Shown piece after piece: positions 52,386 to 61,063 of a DNA stretch of 64,000 nucleotides. The translations under genes and the position numbers were made by a program. Each line of letters starts with the position of its first letter. Position 1 is the stretch's first letter. A model generated the notes under the pieces. The model searched no databases, was not told where the DNA came from, and saw only the letters and a program-made list of their open reading frames with translations. The stretch is from NCBI GenBank assembly GCA_963752605.1, contig CAVVYW010000005.1, positions 744,001 to 808,000 of the forward strand, read 5' to 3'. This DNA comes from CAVVYW01 sp963752605. Its GTDB lineage: Bacteria; Actinomycetota; Thermoleophilia; Solirubrobacterales; 70-9.

Positions 52386-53435
52386 CTAGTCGGGCCGGAC
52401 CACGACGTCCTCGGTTCCCTTGAGGGCGTCCTCGACATCCTTCGCGCGCTCGTCCGCGCCGACGACCGCGGCGATCATCGTGAGCGAGCCGCTGCCCTCC
52501 TCCGCCAGCTCACGGCCGGAGCCGAACAGGCGCTTCACCCGCGACACGTCGCGGTAGCCCTCCGCGAGGCTCGAGAGCGAGTCGATCAGGACCACGACGT
52601 CCTCGCCCTGCTCGACCTTCCGCTTCGCCCGTCCTAGCGACAGCTCCGCGGACCGGACGCGCTCACGGGCCTCGATCTCCGCGTCGCCCCCGACTATCTC
52701 GACATCTGCTGCGCTCTGCCACTCGGAGGGGTCTTCCGCTGAAGGACCGGCCAGCAGCACGGTGATGACGGCGTCGGAGCCCGCCAGGGCGCCGGCCACC
52801 TCGCGGAGCAGGGCGCTCGCCGCCGCGGCTTCCCCGGCGAGGACCAGCGCCCGCTCGCCGTAGGAGAGCGGCTCGGGCAGTCCGGCGGACTCCAGCTTGG
52901 GGATCTCCCGGTGGGGCGCCTTGGGCGTGAGGTCCTCGAACTGGGTGCGGTCGCCCTCCGGCTCCCCCCCGTTCACCGAGGCGACCCGGACCAGGGCGCG
53001 ATGGCGCTCGCCGCGACGGGGAGGGCGGGCGGGCCCCGCGACCTCGTCGCCCGGCCGGAGCTCACAGCGGCGGATCTGCGAGGCGGAGACATAGACGTCC
53101 CCGTCGGTCGGCTCCAGCCCGCCCAGCCGCAGGAACCCATAGCCCTGGGGCATCCGGTCGAGCACGCCGGTCACCTCCTCCGTCTCGGCCTCCTCGACCT
53201 CCGTCTCCTTTGGCTCGGAGGGCTTTTGCTCGGCCTCCTTCTTTCGCGCGCGGCGCGGGCGCCTCTCCGGCTTCTTCTCCGTCTCCGTCTTGTCGGGCGC
53301 GGGATCGTCGCCGCCCTCGATCGCCTCGATCAGCTCATCGCGCGTGAGCATGCGGAAGCGGGGCACGCCCAGCTCACGGGCGCGCTCGTGGAGATCCGCC
53401 AGATGCAGGTCCTTCACGGCCATCGCGCGCGGCAT
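52386..53435 (-). CDS. Rho-related protein with a degenerate ATPase domain
   Basis: This 349-residue protein follows the Rho domain order. It has an N-terminal Rho_N helix pair (about 6-40), a Glu/Lys-rich linker, and a Rho cold-shock RNA-binding domain (about 88-170, with GYGFLR, VYVSASQIRR, ARPPRRGERHRALVRV and FEDLTP). A RecA-like region follows (about 190-349). In the last, the Walker A site is gone (LAGEAAAASALL in place of a GKT loop), the catalytic DERPEE segment is absent, and the Q- and R-loops are deleted. The Walker B-like VVVLIDSLSSLAEGYR and RLFGSGRELAEEGSGSLTMIA remain. The C-terminus with the arginine finger is missing. It probably binds RNA without acting as a translocase. Confidence 0.85.
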   Translation of the reverse strand: MPRAMAVKDLHLADLHERARELGVPRFRMLTRDELIEAIEGGDDPAPDKTETEKKPERRPRRARKKEAEQKPSEPKETEVEEAETEEVTGVLDRMPQGYGFLRLGGLEPTDGDVYVSASQIRRCELRPGDEVAGPARPPRRGERHRALVRVASVNGGEPEGDRTQFEDLTPKAPHREIPKLESAGLPEPLSYGERALVLAGEAAAASALLREVAGALAGSDAVITVLLAGPSAEDPSEWQSAADVEIVGGDAEIEARERVRSAELSLGRAKRKVEQGEDVVVLIDSLSSLAEGYRDVSRVKRLFGSGRELAEEGSGSLTMIAAVVGADERAKDVEDALKGTEDVVVRPD

Positions 53436-53459
53436 GGTGCCACAGCGGCCTGACGGCCG

Positions 53460-55139
53460 CTAGACGGCCTTCGAGGTCGCCGCGGCCGGGTCGATGCCCT
53501 CCTCGCCAGCCGTCCTCACCCACGCCTCGGCCTCCTCGGCGATTCGCTCCTTGTTCCATCCCAGCTCGGCGCCCAGCGTCTCGGCGACGTGCGAGACGGA
53601 TTCCGCAGTGCGCAGCCGGTTGGCGGCGATCAGGCCGAGCCGGGTGCGCCGCAGCAGCACGTCGGCCACGGAGCGGGCCTGCTCGTCGCGCGCGGCGATC
53701 ACCACCTCCGCCAGCAGATCCAGGTGCCCCTCGAGAATCGGCTCGGCGAGCTCTGGGCGTTCCTCGGCGACGTCGAGCACGTGCCGGGCCGCGTGTCCGT
53801 AGCGGAACGCGAGCAGGTCCAGGCTGCCGTCGGGCAGTTCGAGATCGGTCTCGAGGTCCTCCGGCCGCGCGGGCATCCCCAGCGGGATGTCATCGGTTCG
53901 GGACTCCCCCTCTCGGCCGTCGCGATCGACGATCCTGTCCACCACCTCCTCCGCCATCCGGCGCCAGGTGGTGAGCTTTCCGCCGGTGATGGTCAGCATC
54001 CCGGAGGAGGTCTCGTACAGCTCCGACTTCCGGGAGATGTCCACGGACTTCTTCGGGTCGCCGGTCGAGATCAGCGGCCGGACCCCGGCGAAGGCGCCAG
54101 CGATGTCGTCCGGCGTCAGCTCGAGCGCGAAGTAGTCGTTCACGGCGTCGAGCAGGTAGGTGATGTCGTCTTTGGATGGGGGCACGTGGTCGATGTCGCC
54201 GTCGTAGTCGTTGTCCGTCGGCCCGACCATCGCACGGCCGTACCAGGGCAGGACCATGATCGTACGGTCGCCCGCCGGAATCACCGCGGCGGCCGTGCCG
54301 ACGTCGATGTCATCGGTGGAGAGCGTGATGTGGGTGCCGCGGCTGGGGGCGATCCGCGGGATCTCCTCCTCGGTGAGGATCTCCTCGGTCTTGATCCGGT
54401 CCGCCCAGACGCCGGTGGCGTTGACCACGTTGGCCGCGCCCACCTCGATCCGCTCGCCCGACTCGGCCTCGCGAAAGACGACCCCGCACGCGCGCCCGTC
54501 CTCGTCGACGACCTCGACGACCTCGGCCCCGTTCAGCAGGATGGCGCCGAAGCGCTCCGCCTCTCCGAGGACGGTCAGCACCAGCCGGACGTCGTCGGTC
54601 TGGCAGTCGTAGAAGAGGTAGGCCGAGTTCGGCTCGAGCGGAGCCAGCGCGGGGATCAGCTCCGCCGCCTCTTCTCCTGAGATCGTCCGGTGCCGCTCCG
54701 GCGACCAGAACTCGCCCTCATCCCCGTGCTCTGCACGCTGGCTGCGCCCCCGCCCGATCCGCGAGGTCGCCATCACGTCGTACATGTTCAGCCCGATCCC
54801 GATGCCGCGGTCGCGGCGCGCATCGCCCAGCGCGGGAACCAGATATGGAGTCGGATAGACCAGGTGCGGGGCGAGGTGGACCATGAGCTGCCGCTCCAGC
54901 AGCGCCTCCCGGACCAGCCCGAGGTCGAAGTTGCGCAGATACCGAAGGCCGCCGTGGACCATCTTCGAGGAGCGGCTCGAGGTCCCGATCGCGAAGTCGT
55001 TGCGCTCGAGCAGCGCCACCGAGTAGCCGCGCGAGGCGGCGTCGAGCGCGACTCCCGCTCCCGTGATGCCGCCGCCGACGACCACGACGTCGAAGTCCCC
55101 GGCCTGGAGCTCCTCGATCGCCTTCTCTCGTGGGATCAC
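53460..55139 (-). CDS. glpD: Aerobic glycerol-3-phosphate dehydrogenase
   Basis: This 559-residue flavoprotein oxidises glycerol 3-phosphate to dihydroxyacetone phosphate and passes electrons to quinones. The FAD motif is DVVVVGGGITGAGVALDAASRG, of which VVVGGGITGAGVALDAASRG is clear. TSSRSSKMVHGGLRYLRNFD, written here by its core SSKMVHGGLRYL, is a GlpD hallmark, and TITGGKLTTWRRMAE follows. The C-terminal accessory domain spans about 400-559. It is not next to glpK or glpF here. Confidence 0.96.
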   Translation of the reverse strand: MIPREKAIEELQAGDFDVVVVGGGITGAGVALDAASRGYSVALLERNDFAIGTSSRSSKMVHGGLRYLRNFDLGLVREALLERQLMVHLAPHLVYPTPYLVPALGDARRDRGIGIGLNMYDVMATSRIGRGRSQRAEHGDEGEFWSPERHRTISGEEAAELIPALAPLEPNSAYLFYDCQTDDVRLVLTVLGEAERFGAILLNGAEVVEVVDEDGRACGVVFREAESGERIEVGAANVVNATGVWADRIKTEEILTEEEIPRIAPSRGTHITLSTDDIDVGTAAAVIPAGDRTIMVLPWYGRAMVGPTDNDYDGDIDHVPPSKDDITYLLDAVNDYFALELTPDDIAGAFAGVRPLISTGDPKKSVDISRKSELYETSSGMLTITGGKLTTWRRMAEEVVDRIVDRDGREGESRTDDIPLGMPARPEDLETDLELPDGSLDLLAFRYGHAARHVLDVAEERPELAEPILEGHLDLLAEVVIAARDEQARSVADVLLRRTRLGLIAANRLRTAESVSHVAETLGAELGWNKERIAEEAEAWVRTAGEEGIDPAAATSKAV

Positions 55140-55152
55140 GACGCGGCTCCGC

Positions 55153-55662
55153 TCACTCGAGGAACTCCACCACCTGCTCGGGGGGCAGCCGCTCCGGCGC
55201 GCGCTGCTCCTGGACCGGATGGCCGAGGTGAAGCAGCCCGATGAACCGCTCGTCCTCGGGCATGCTCACGGCGGCGCGACCCTCCCTGGTCCGCAGCACC
55301 TCCGGCGTTCGCCAGTAGCCGGCGAGACCGCGGCCGTGGGCCGCCAGTAGCACGATGTAGGCCGCACAGGCGGCGGCGTGCAGGTCCTCCTCGTCCTGGA
55401 CCGCATCGCCGCTCAGAGCGCAGGAGCAGACGACCAGCGTCGGCGCCCGGTCAAGCTTCGTGGCGGCCTCTGGGCCCGCGGCCTCCTTGAGCCGCTCGAG
55501 CGCCTGGGGGCCGATCACCCGGAACCGCCAGGGATTGGTCAGGTTGTGATTCGGGGCCCAGCGGGCGAGCTCGAGCAGCTCCTCGAGCTGCGCCCTGTCC
55601 ACGGGCTCCCGCCCGTAGGCCTTGTGGGTGCGCCGGCTGCGGATCGCGTCGTCGACCTCCAT
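55153..55662 (-). CDS. Nitroreductase-family protein
   Basis: This 169-residue protein is an FMN-dependent nitroreductase fold: RSRRTHKAYGREPVDRAQLEELLELA has the family RRSxRxF-like start, written here by RSRRTHKAYGREPV, then ARWAPNHNLTNPWRF and the central helix region. It is short and lacks a distinguishing extension. Function could be quinone or nitroaromatic reduction. A 14-bp palindrome lies 46 bp upstream and may be its operator. Confidence 0.85.
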   Translation of the reverse strand: MEVDDAIRSRRTHKAYGREPVDRAQLEELLELARWAPNHNLTNPWRFRVIGPQALERLKEAAGPEAATKLDRAPTLVVCSCALSGDAVQDEEDLHAAACAAYIVLLAAHGRGLAGYWRTPEVLRTREGRAAVSMPEDERFIGLLHLGHPVQEQRAPERLPPEQVVEFLE

Positions 55663-55707
55663 GCGGGAAACGTAGTCGAGAGGGGGCGGGACCTACATAT
55701 GGGTGGG

Positions 55708-55721
55708 GTACCCATGGGTAC
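55708..55721. promoter_or_regulatory. 14-bp perfect palindrome upstream of the nitroreductase gene
   Basis: GTACCCATGGGTAC is perfectly self-complementary and lies between the nitroreductase start (55662) and the end of the B12 operon (55734). GTACTC also recurs at 55719 and 55730. A regulator operator is the likeliest reading, but chance is possible. Confidence 0.35.
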
Positions 55722-55733
55722 TCGCAGCAGTAC

Positions 55734-57659
55734 TCATTGGTACTCCGCCGAACGAGACCGCCCGCGGCGCAGCCACGTGCCGATCACGGCTGCGACCACG
55801 GCCGTCACCGCGGCCGCGATCACCCACCACGGCACCCCGCCGTCGTCCGAGTCCTCGTCCGCCGGTGACGGCTCGAGGGAGCCGGCCGGCGCGGTTTGGA
55901 CTGGCGCCGCCGCGCCCGGCTGGGCCGGGGCAGCTTCTGTCGGCGGAGCGGCCCCCGCAGCCCCCTTCGTCCCCGCGGTCGCGCCCCCGGGCGCCGCGGA
56001 TTCCGCCGGCGCCGCGCCCGCGGCTCCGCCCGAGGCCTGCGTGCCTCTGGCGCCGGCCTGCCGGTCCGCCGGCCCGCCCCCGCCCGCCCGCGCCACCGGG
56101 GCCAGCGGGAATGCCTTCTGCTTCGCGGCCGCCAGGGCCTGCCCCGTCACCCAGACCTTGGTCTGGTCCGTCGCAAAGGAGTAGCGGTAATGGCCGTCCG
56201 CGGCCTGGACGGCCCGGAGGTAGTCGAACGGCGAGCGGCCGCCGACGGAAACCGAGGCCGGACTCGTACCGGCCGCGACCATGCCCTGGACCGCCCAGGC
56301 CGTGGACTGAGCGTTGGCGCTGCCGCCGCTGACCGCGAAGCCGCCGCCCGCGACCTGGGCGCCGCGCAGCCAGTTGGCACCGCCACTGATGGTGGCTCTG
56401 CCGCCGCCGGCCGCCGCCAGGGCCTGCACGGCCGCCCCGGTGCTGTCCGGGTCGCTCGCGGATCCCTTGGCGAACCCCCAGCCGCCGTCCGGGTTGCGAG
56501 CTCCGCGCAGCCAGGCGGCCGAGCGCGAGAGGCCACCGCGACTTCCGGCCGCGGAGAGCGCGAGGATCCCGAACGCCGTCGGATTGACCTGCCCGGGCCA
56601 GGAGCCGTCCGAGCGGCGCCGGGCCCGCAGCGAGGCGACGAGGTCCCGGCCGGCGAACTTCCGGGAATCCAGGCCGGCGCCCTCGAGGACCAGGATGGTC
56701 CGTTCGAGGTCGCCGGCGCTCCGGATCTCGGCCTTCTCGGATTCCAGATAGTCGATCGGCGACTTGCCGCCCTTCTTCACGGTGAGCGGGTTGACCCCCG
56801 CGGCCTCCAGCCCGAGGCATGCCCAACCGGTCATCACCGGGCTGGACGGCGTACCGGGGTCGGTGCCGAACCCGCCGTCCTCGTTCTGCGCGCGCTTCAG
56901 CCAGCTCACCGCGGCCGCCGGCCCCTTCGCCGCCTCCGCCCGCTCGGGAGCCAGCAGGGCGGGTGTGAGCGCCACCAGGCAAACGAGGACACACGCAGGT
57001 CCCGCCGCGGCCGACCGTGTCGCAGGTCGCCCCTTCGCGGCCGGGAGGCCGTCCCCCCAGGCGAACTCGAAGCGACTGCGGTAGCGCAGCAGCATCCGGA
57101 CGAAGGCGGGGCCCGCCACCAGAGCGAGGACGGCGTTGCCGGCGGCGTGCGCGACGTTGAACGGGAGCCCCCGGGCGGAGAGCGCCAGGTAGCGGTCGAG
57201 TGACTGCTCCCCGCCGTAGGTGAACATCACCGAGAAGTCCAACAGGGCGCCGTAGAGAAAGCCCGTGGCGGCGCAGACGGCGGCGAGGCTCCACCGCCCC
57301 ATGCTCCTGCCAGTGGCGGCGGCGAGGCCCGCGCCGAGCACCCCGGTCATCCCCCAGCCCGCCATCTGCCAGGGGGTCCACGGCCCCTGGCCGAGCCAGA
57401 AGTTCGAGACAAGGGCGGTGAGGGCGCCGACCGCGAAGCCCGGCGCACCGCCGAGCGCATATCCGGAGAGCAGCACGATGTCGGTGGTCGGGACGACGTT
57501 CGGGATCGGGGAGAGCACCACCCGGCCCGCGACGGCGAGGGCAGCCAGCGCCGCGACGAGAGCGACGATCTGGGCCGGCGGGCGAGAGCGCTCGTACCAG
57601 GCGAAGCCGCCGATCAGGGCCACGGCGAGCAGCACGACGATCGCGAGCTCCCAGTTCAT
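55734..57659 (-). CDS. ECF transporter S-component fused to an anchored alpha/alpha-barrel (transcobalamin-like) domain
   Basis: This 641-residue protein has four parts. Residues 1-195 are a membrane S-component of an energy-coupling-factor transporter, with helices and the conserved GWGMTGVLGAGLAAATG region. A further hydrophobic segment (222-237) leads to residues 248-512, a set of five to six repeats with W-L-x-x-x-Q-x-x-D-G-G-x-G spacing (for example WLKRAQNEDGGFG, WLRGARNPDGGWG, YLRAVQAADGHY). These repeats make an alpha6/alpha6 barrel, as in prenyltransferases, squalene cyclases and the alpha domain of intrinsic factor. A disordered Ala/Pro/Gly linker (513-608) and a C-terminal membrane helix (611-630) with RRGR anchor it. 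It is the last gene of the riboswitch-led operon. Confidence 0.85.
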   Translation of the reverse strand: MNWELAIVVLLAVALIGGFAWYERSRPPAQIVALVAALAALAVAGRVVLSPIPNVVPTTDIVLLSGYALGGAPGFAVGALTALVSNFWLGQGPWTPWQMAGWGMTGVLGAGLAAATGRSMGRWSLAAVCAATGFLYGALLDFSVMFTYGGEQSLDRYLALSARGLPFNVAHAAGNAVLALVAGPAFVRMLLRYRSRFEFAWGDGLPAAKGRPATRSAAAGPACVLVCLVALTPALLAPERAEAAKGPAAAVSWLKRAQNEDGGFGTDPGTPSSPVMTGWACLGLEAAGVNPLTVKKGGKSPIDYLESEKAEIRSAGDLERTILVLEGAGLDSRKFAGRDLVASLRARRRSDGSWPGQVNPTAFGILALSAAGSRGGLSRSAAWLRGARNPDGGWGFAKGSASDPDSTGAAVQALAAAGGGRATISGGANWLRGAQVAGGGFAVSGGSANAQSTAWAVQGMVAAGTSPASVSVGGRSPFDYLRAVQAADGHYRYSFATDQTKVWVTGQALAAAKQKAFPLAPVARAGGGGPADRQAGARGTQASGGAAGAAPAESAAPGGATAGTKGAAGAAPPTEAAPAQPGAAAPVQTAPAGSLEPSPADEDSDDGGVPWWVIAAAVTAVVAAVIGTWLRRGRSRSAEYQ

Positions 57660-59266
57660 CTCCGCGCCGCCTCGAGGCCGATGGCAGCGAGGGCCTGCTC
57701 GGGGGAGATCGCGGCGCCGCCGAGCGCCCGCGCGACCTCGGTCGAGAAGTACCAGCCGCCGCCCAGCAGCTCCTCCGGTGCCCCGTCGGCCACCACCTCG
57801 CCCTGGCCGAGCAGGACCACCCGGTCAGCGAAGGTGGCCGCGAACTCGACGTCATGCGTGGCGATCAGCACGGCCGAGCCGGTCCGCGAGACGTCCGTCG
57901 CGAACGCCGCGAGCTCGGCCTTGCGCTCACGATCCATCCCCCGGGTCGGCTCGTCGAGCAGGACCGCGCCCGGCCTCTCCCCGCCAGCGCCCCGGCCCGC
58001 GACAACGATCGCGAGCGCGAGCCGCTGGCGCTCGCCGCCCGAGAGATCGCGCGGGTCGGCTTCCGCGAGTCGCTCCAGCCCGAACAGCCGCAGCGCGTCC
58101 GCGCCGGCCTCACCCGGCAGCTCGGAACCCACGGTCTCCCCCACCAGCATGTCGTCGGGGCGCTGCGGCAGCAGAGCGACCCCGCGCGGCGCCCCGATCC
58201 GGCCACGAGCGGGCTCGATCAGGCCCGCGGCGGCCCGAAGCAGCGTGCTCTTGCCCGCTCCGTTGCGGCCCATCAGAGCGATCCGCTCGCCCGGGCGGAT
58301 CTCCAGGTCCGCGCCGCGCAGCGCCTCGGTCCGCTCCTCCCCCTCCCCCAGCTCGACCCAGACGTCGTCTGCGGTGATGACGGGCTCGCCCTCGCGCCCC
58401 GGTGGCGACGCAGTGCTCACGGCCCTGGAGCCGTCGGGCTCGACGCCGCGTGCGGCGAGCGTCGCGCGCGCCTCGCGGACGCTCGCGGGGACCGGCAGAC
58501 CCGCCCCGCGGAAGAGACGCGCCAGCGGGGTCGCCAGTGGCGGGTCGAACTCGAGGGCCCAGGCGAGAAAGTCCCGCGGCGGCCCATCGAAGGCCACGGC
58601 GCCCCCCTGAAGGGCCACCACGCGGTCGGCGGCCGCGAGGCAGCGCTCCAGCCGGTGTTCGCCGAGCAGCACTGTCACCCCCCACTCCTCGTTGAGCCGG
58701 CGGAGCAGCGAGATCAGCTCGTCCCCGGCGACGGGGTCGAGCTGGGAGGTCGGCTCGTCCAGCAGGACCAGGCTCGGCCCGGTTGCCAGCGCGGCGGCGA
58801 GGGCGACGCGTTGAAGCTCGCCGCCCGAGAGGGTGTCGGTCGTCCGCTCGAGCAGCTCTGGGATGGCCAGCGCGAGCGCGACCTCCTCGACCGCGCGAGC
58901 GCGGGACTCCGGGCTCCGGCCTCGCAGCTCAAGCGGAAGCTCGATCTCCGAACGCACGGTCGCGCTGACGACCTGCGTCTCGGGCTCCTGGGCGACCAGC
59001 CCGACGGCTTCCGCGAGCTCCGCCGGTCCGTGCGAGCGGACGTCCATGCCCGCGACCTCCAATTCGCCCTCGATCTCGCCGCCGTGAAAATGAGGCACGA
59101 GGCCGCAGGCCGCTCGCAGCAGGGTCGACTTGCCCGAGCCGGACCGGCCCGCGAGGACCACGAACTCCCCCGGGTCCACCCTCAGATCCATCCTGCGCAG
59201 CGCCTCCGACCGCGCCTCCGGGTAGCGATAGCTCAGCCCCTCGGCGCTGAGAACGGGGTCAGGCAT
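57656..59266 (-). CDS. ecfA: Fused double ECF transporter ATPase (EcfA1-EcfA2)
   Basis: This 536-residue protein carries two complete ABC ATPases in one chain. The first has Walker A GRSGSGKST (40-48), Q-loop QEPETQVV and signature LSGGELQR. The second has GRNGAGKST (333-341), signature LSGGERQRLALAIV and Walker B VLLLDEPTRGMD. Both belong to the EcfA/CbiO type. One subunit would drive a full ECF transporter. The gene overlaps ecfT by 8 bp and the S-component gene by 4 bp. Confidence 0.93.
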   Translation of the reverse strand: MPDPVLSAEGLSYRYPEARSEALRRMDLRVDPGEFVVLAGRSGSGKSTLLRAACGLVPHFHGGEIEGELEVAGMDVRSHGPAELAEAVGLVAQEPETQVVSATVRSEIELPLELRGRSPESRARAVEEVALALAIPELLERTTDTLSGGELQRVALAAALATGPSLVLLDEPTSQLDPVAGDELISLLRRLNEEWGVTVLLGEHRLERCLAAADRVVALQGGAVAFDGPPRDFLAWALEFDPPLATPLARLFRGAGLPVPASVREARATLAARGVEPDGSRAVSTASPPGREGEPVITADDVWVELGEGEERTEALRGADLEIRPGERIALMGRNGAGKSTLLRAAAGLIEPARGRIGAPRGVALLPQRPDDMLVGETVGSELPGEAGADALRLFGLERLAEADPRDLSGGERQRLALAIVVAGRGAGGERPGAVLLDEPTRGMDRERKAELAAFATDVSRTGSAVLIATHDVEFAATFADRVVLLGQGEVVADGAPEELLGGGWYFSTEVARALGGAAISPEQALAAIGLEAARR

Positions 59267-60158
59267 GCCGCACCTCCGCTCCCCTCGTGCGCAAGGACCT
59301 CACGGCGAAGGGCAGGGCGGCGCACAGCGGCAGCGCCGCGCAGAGGATCAGCGTCGCGGGATCGGTCGCGAGCTCGATGCGGGGGTAGGTCTCGAAGCCC
59401 CCGGCGCCGGCCGGCAGCCCGCCCACCGTTGCGGCGATGACGAGCGCGGCGGCGGCGAGCAGGGGCGCGTCATCCCGGGAGCGCCGCTTCGCCGGCCGGG
59501 ATCCGCCGGGGAGCGAGTGCCCCCGCAGCTCGAGGGTCGCGGCCACGTCCACGGAGCGATCGAGCGATCCCTCGACCAGCCGGCGCATCAGCGCCGCCCG
59601 GCCGACCGGCTCCGCGGCCGGCCCGCGCAGCGCCGCTGCCTCGCTGAGCCGGGCGAAGTCGGCGGCGGCCAGGGGGACCATCCGGGCGATCAGCGCGGCG
59701 GTGAGCGCCGAGCGGCGTGCGATCGGCCGCAGCGCGCGAAGCACGCGGTCCGGGTCGACGCAAGCCGAGTACACGGCAAAAACCAGAACGACGACGACCA
59801 CGAGCATCCCGATCCTTGCGCCCTCGGCGAGCGACTCGAGCGTGACGTCCATCCTGCCGATCACCGGGACCCCCCAGCCGCGCACGAGGATCGTCTCGCC
59901 GCGATGCGAGACCAGCGCGTTGACGGCGATCATCAGCAGCATGAGCGGGACGGCGAGGCGCAGCGAGGCCCGAACGGCGCGGCCCGCCCCGGCCGCCATC
60001 CCGGCGAGGGCGACGGACAGCCCCACCGCAACCAGGACGAGCGGGCTCGGGAAGACGAAGGTGACGATCACGAACGAGCCCAGATAGGCGACCGCGGGCC
60101 CGGGATTCGCCCGGTGCAGCGGGCTGCGGCCCGGGAAGTAGGCGAGCGCCGACCTCAT
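59259..60158 (-). CDS. ecfT: ECF transporter transmembrane component EcfT
   Basis: This 299-residue membrane protein is EcfT, the scaffold that couples the EcfA ATPase to the S-component. It has six or so hydrophobic segments and coupling-helix motifs EAAALRGPA and ATLELRGHSLP, in place of the two ARG motifs typical of the family. The opening FPGRSPLHRANPGPAV is also typical of EcfT/CbiQ. It overlaps the upstream lipoprotein gene by 4 bp. Confidence 0.92.
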   Translation of the reverse strand: MRSALAYFPGRSPLHRANPGPAVAYLGSFVIVTFVFPSPLVLVAVGLSVALAGMAAGAGRAVRASLRLAVPLMLLMIAVNALVSHRGETILVRGWGVPVIGRMDVTLESLAEGARIGMLVVVVVLVFAVYSACVDPDRVLRALRPIARRSALTAALIARMVPLAAADFARLSEAAALRGPAAEPVGRAALMRRLVEGSLDRSVDVAATLELRGHSLPGGSRPAKRRSRDDAPLLAAAALVIAATVGGLPAGAGGFETYPRIELATDPATLILCAALPLCAALPFAVRSLRTRGAEVRHA

Positions 60159-61063
60159 GGCACCGGCACCCCGATCGGGCCGGCCTCGTCCACCGCGACC
60201 GCGTAGCGATTTCGGAGCTCGTCGCCGAGGATCCCGGCGGCCGCCTCGACGCCCGCCCGGTCCGTGCCGGTGACGAGCCAGGTGGGCGGCCCGTTATCCG
60301 GCCGCACCGCGGCCACCAGCCCCGCCCCCTTGCCGAGGCTGCCCGCGGGCTCACCCCGTTCATTCAGCAGGGTGAGCACCGTGGGGCCTGGACCCGCGAA
60401 CGTCGCGAACACTCCGCTCCGCTCCGGGCTCTCTTCCAGCAGCCTCGCCTCGGCATCAGCGCGAATCCGGTTCCAGGATCCGACCAGCACATTGATCCCC
60501 GTGGCCCCCGAGTTCGGAGGCCCCGGTAGGCGCGCTCCCGCTGTTTTGAGCACATCGCCGACCGTCTCGCAGGCAGGGAGCGCCCCCACGCACTCGATCC
60601 TGGTCTCATAGAGCGTGCCCTGGAACCCGTGCACGAACGGCTCCGGCCAAGAGCCGACCACGGCGGGAACCCGCATCGCGGCGGTCCAGTCGCGGTAGTC
60701 CCACCAGACCCGGTCGCCGTCCGAGAGCTCGAAGTCGGCCGCCCCGATCGAGGACTCGATGCCGTTCACGTAGAAGAACCAGTCGCTGCGACGACCCCCG
60801 CTCGCCTCGCCGGCCAGACCGTCGACCGACTGGACGAAGCCGCCGCCGTAACGCGTCTCGATCTCCGCGCTCCGGTCCAGGACCCGTATCACCGTGTCGG
60901 ACTCCGAGATCGACTCGCTCTCATGGACCAGCTCCTCCGCTCCATAGTCACGTGTCACCGTCAGCTCGACCTCGCCGGCGTCCTCGCCGGCGCCAAGCCC
61001 GCAGCCGGCGGCCGCCAGGGCGCAGATCGCCCCGGCGGCCGCCAGGCCCGGGGGGAGGGTCAC
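60155..61063 (-). CDS. Lipoprotein with DUF4430 (transcobalamin C-terminal-like) domain
   Basis: This 302-residue protein has a lipobox ending in AAAG-C21, so it would be a membrane-anchored lipoprotein. A DUF4430-like domain spans about 32-128, with the characteristic SDWFFYVNGIESSIGA and DGDRVWWDYRDW. In animal intrinsic factor and transcobalamin this beta domain closes over B12. A second alpha/beta-type region (about 135-300) of unknown kind follows and ends in PIGVPVP. The GTG start overlaps the upstream gene's stop by 4 bp. Confidence 0.82.
   Translation of the reverse strand: MTLPPGLAAAGAICALAAAGCGLGAGEDAGEVELTVTRDYGAEELVHESESISESDTVIRVLDRSAEIETRYGGGFVQSVDGLAGEASGGRRSDWFFYVNGIESSIGAADFELSDGDRVWWDYRDWTAAMRVPAVVGSWPEPFVHGFQGTLYETRIECVGALPACETVGDVLKTAGARLPGPPNSGATGINVLVGSWNRIRADAEARLLEESPERSGVFATFAGPGPTVLTLLNERGEPAGSLGKGAGLVAAVRPDNGPPTWLVTGTDRAGVEAAAGILGDELRNRYAVAVDEAGPIGVPVP

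Noticed and set aside
55693..57855. 720-residue minus-strand open frame over the S-component gene
   Set aside because: It is a Gly/Arg-rich shadow; the 641-residue frame at 55734-57659 has the membrane helices and repeats.
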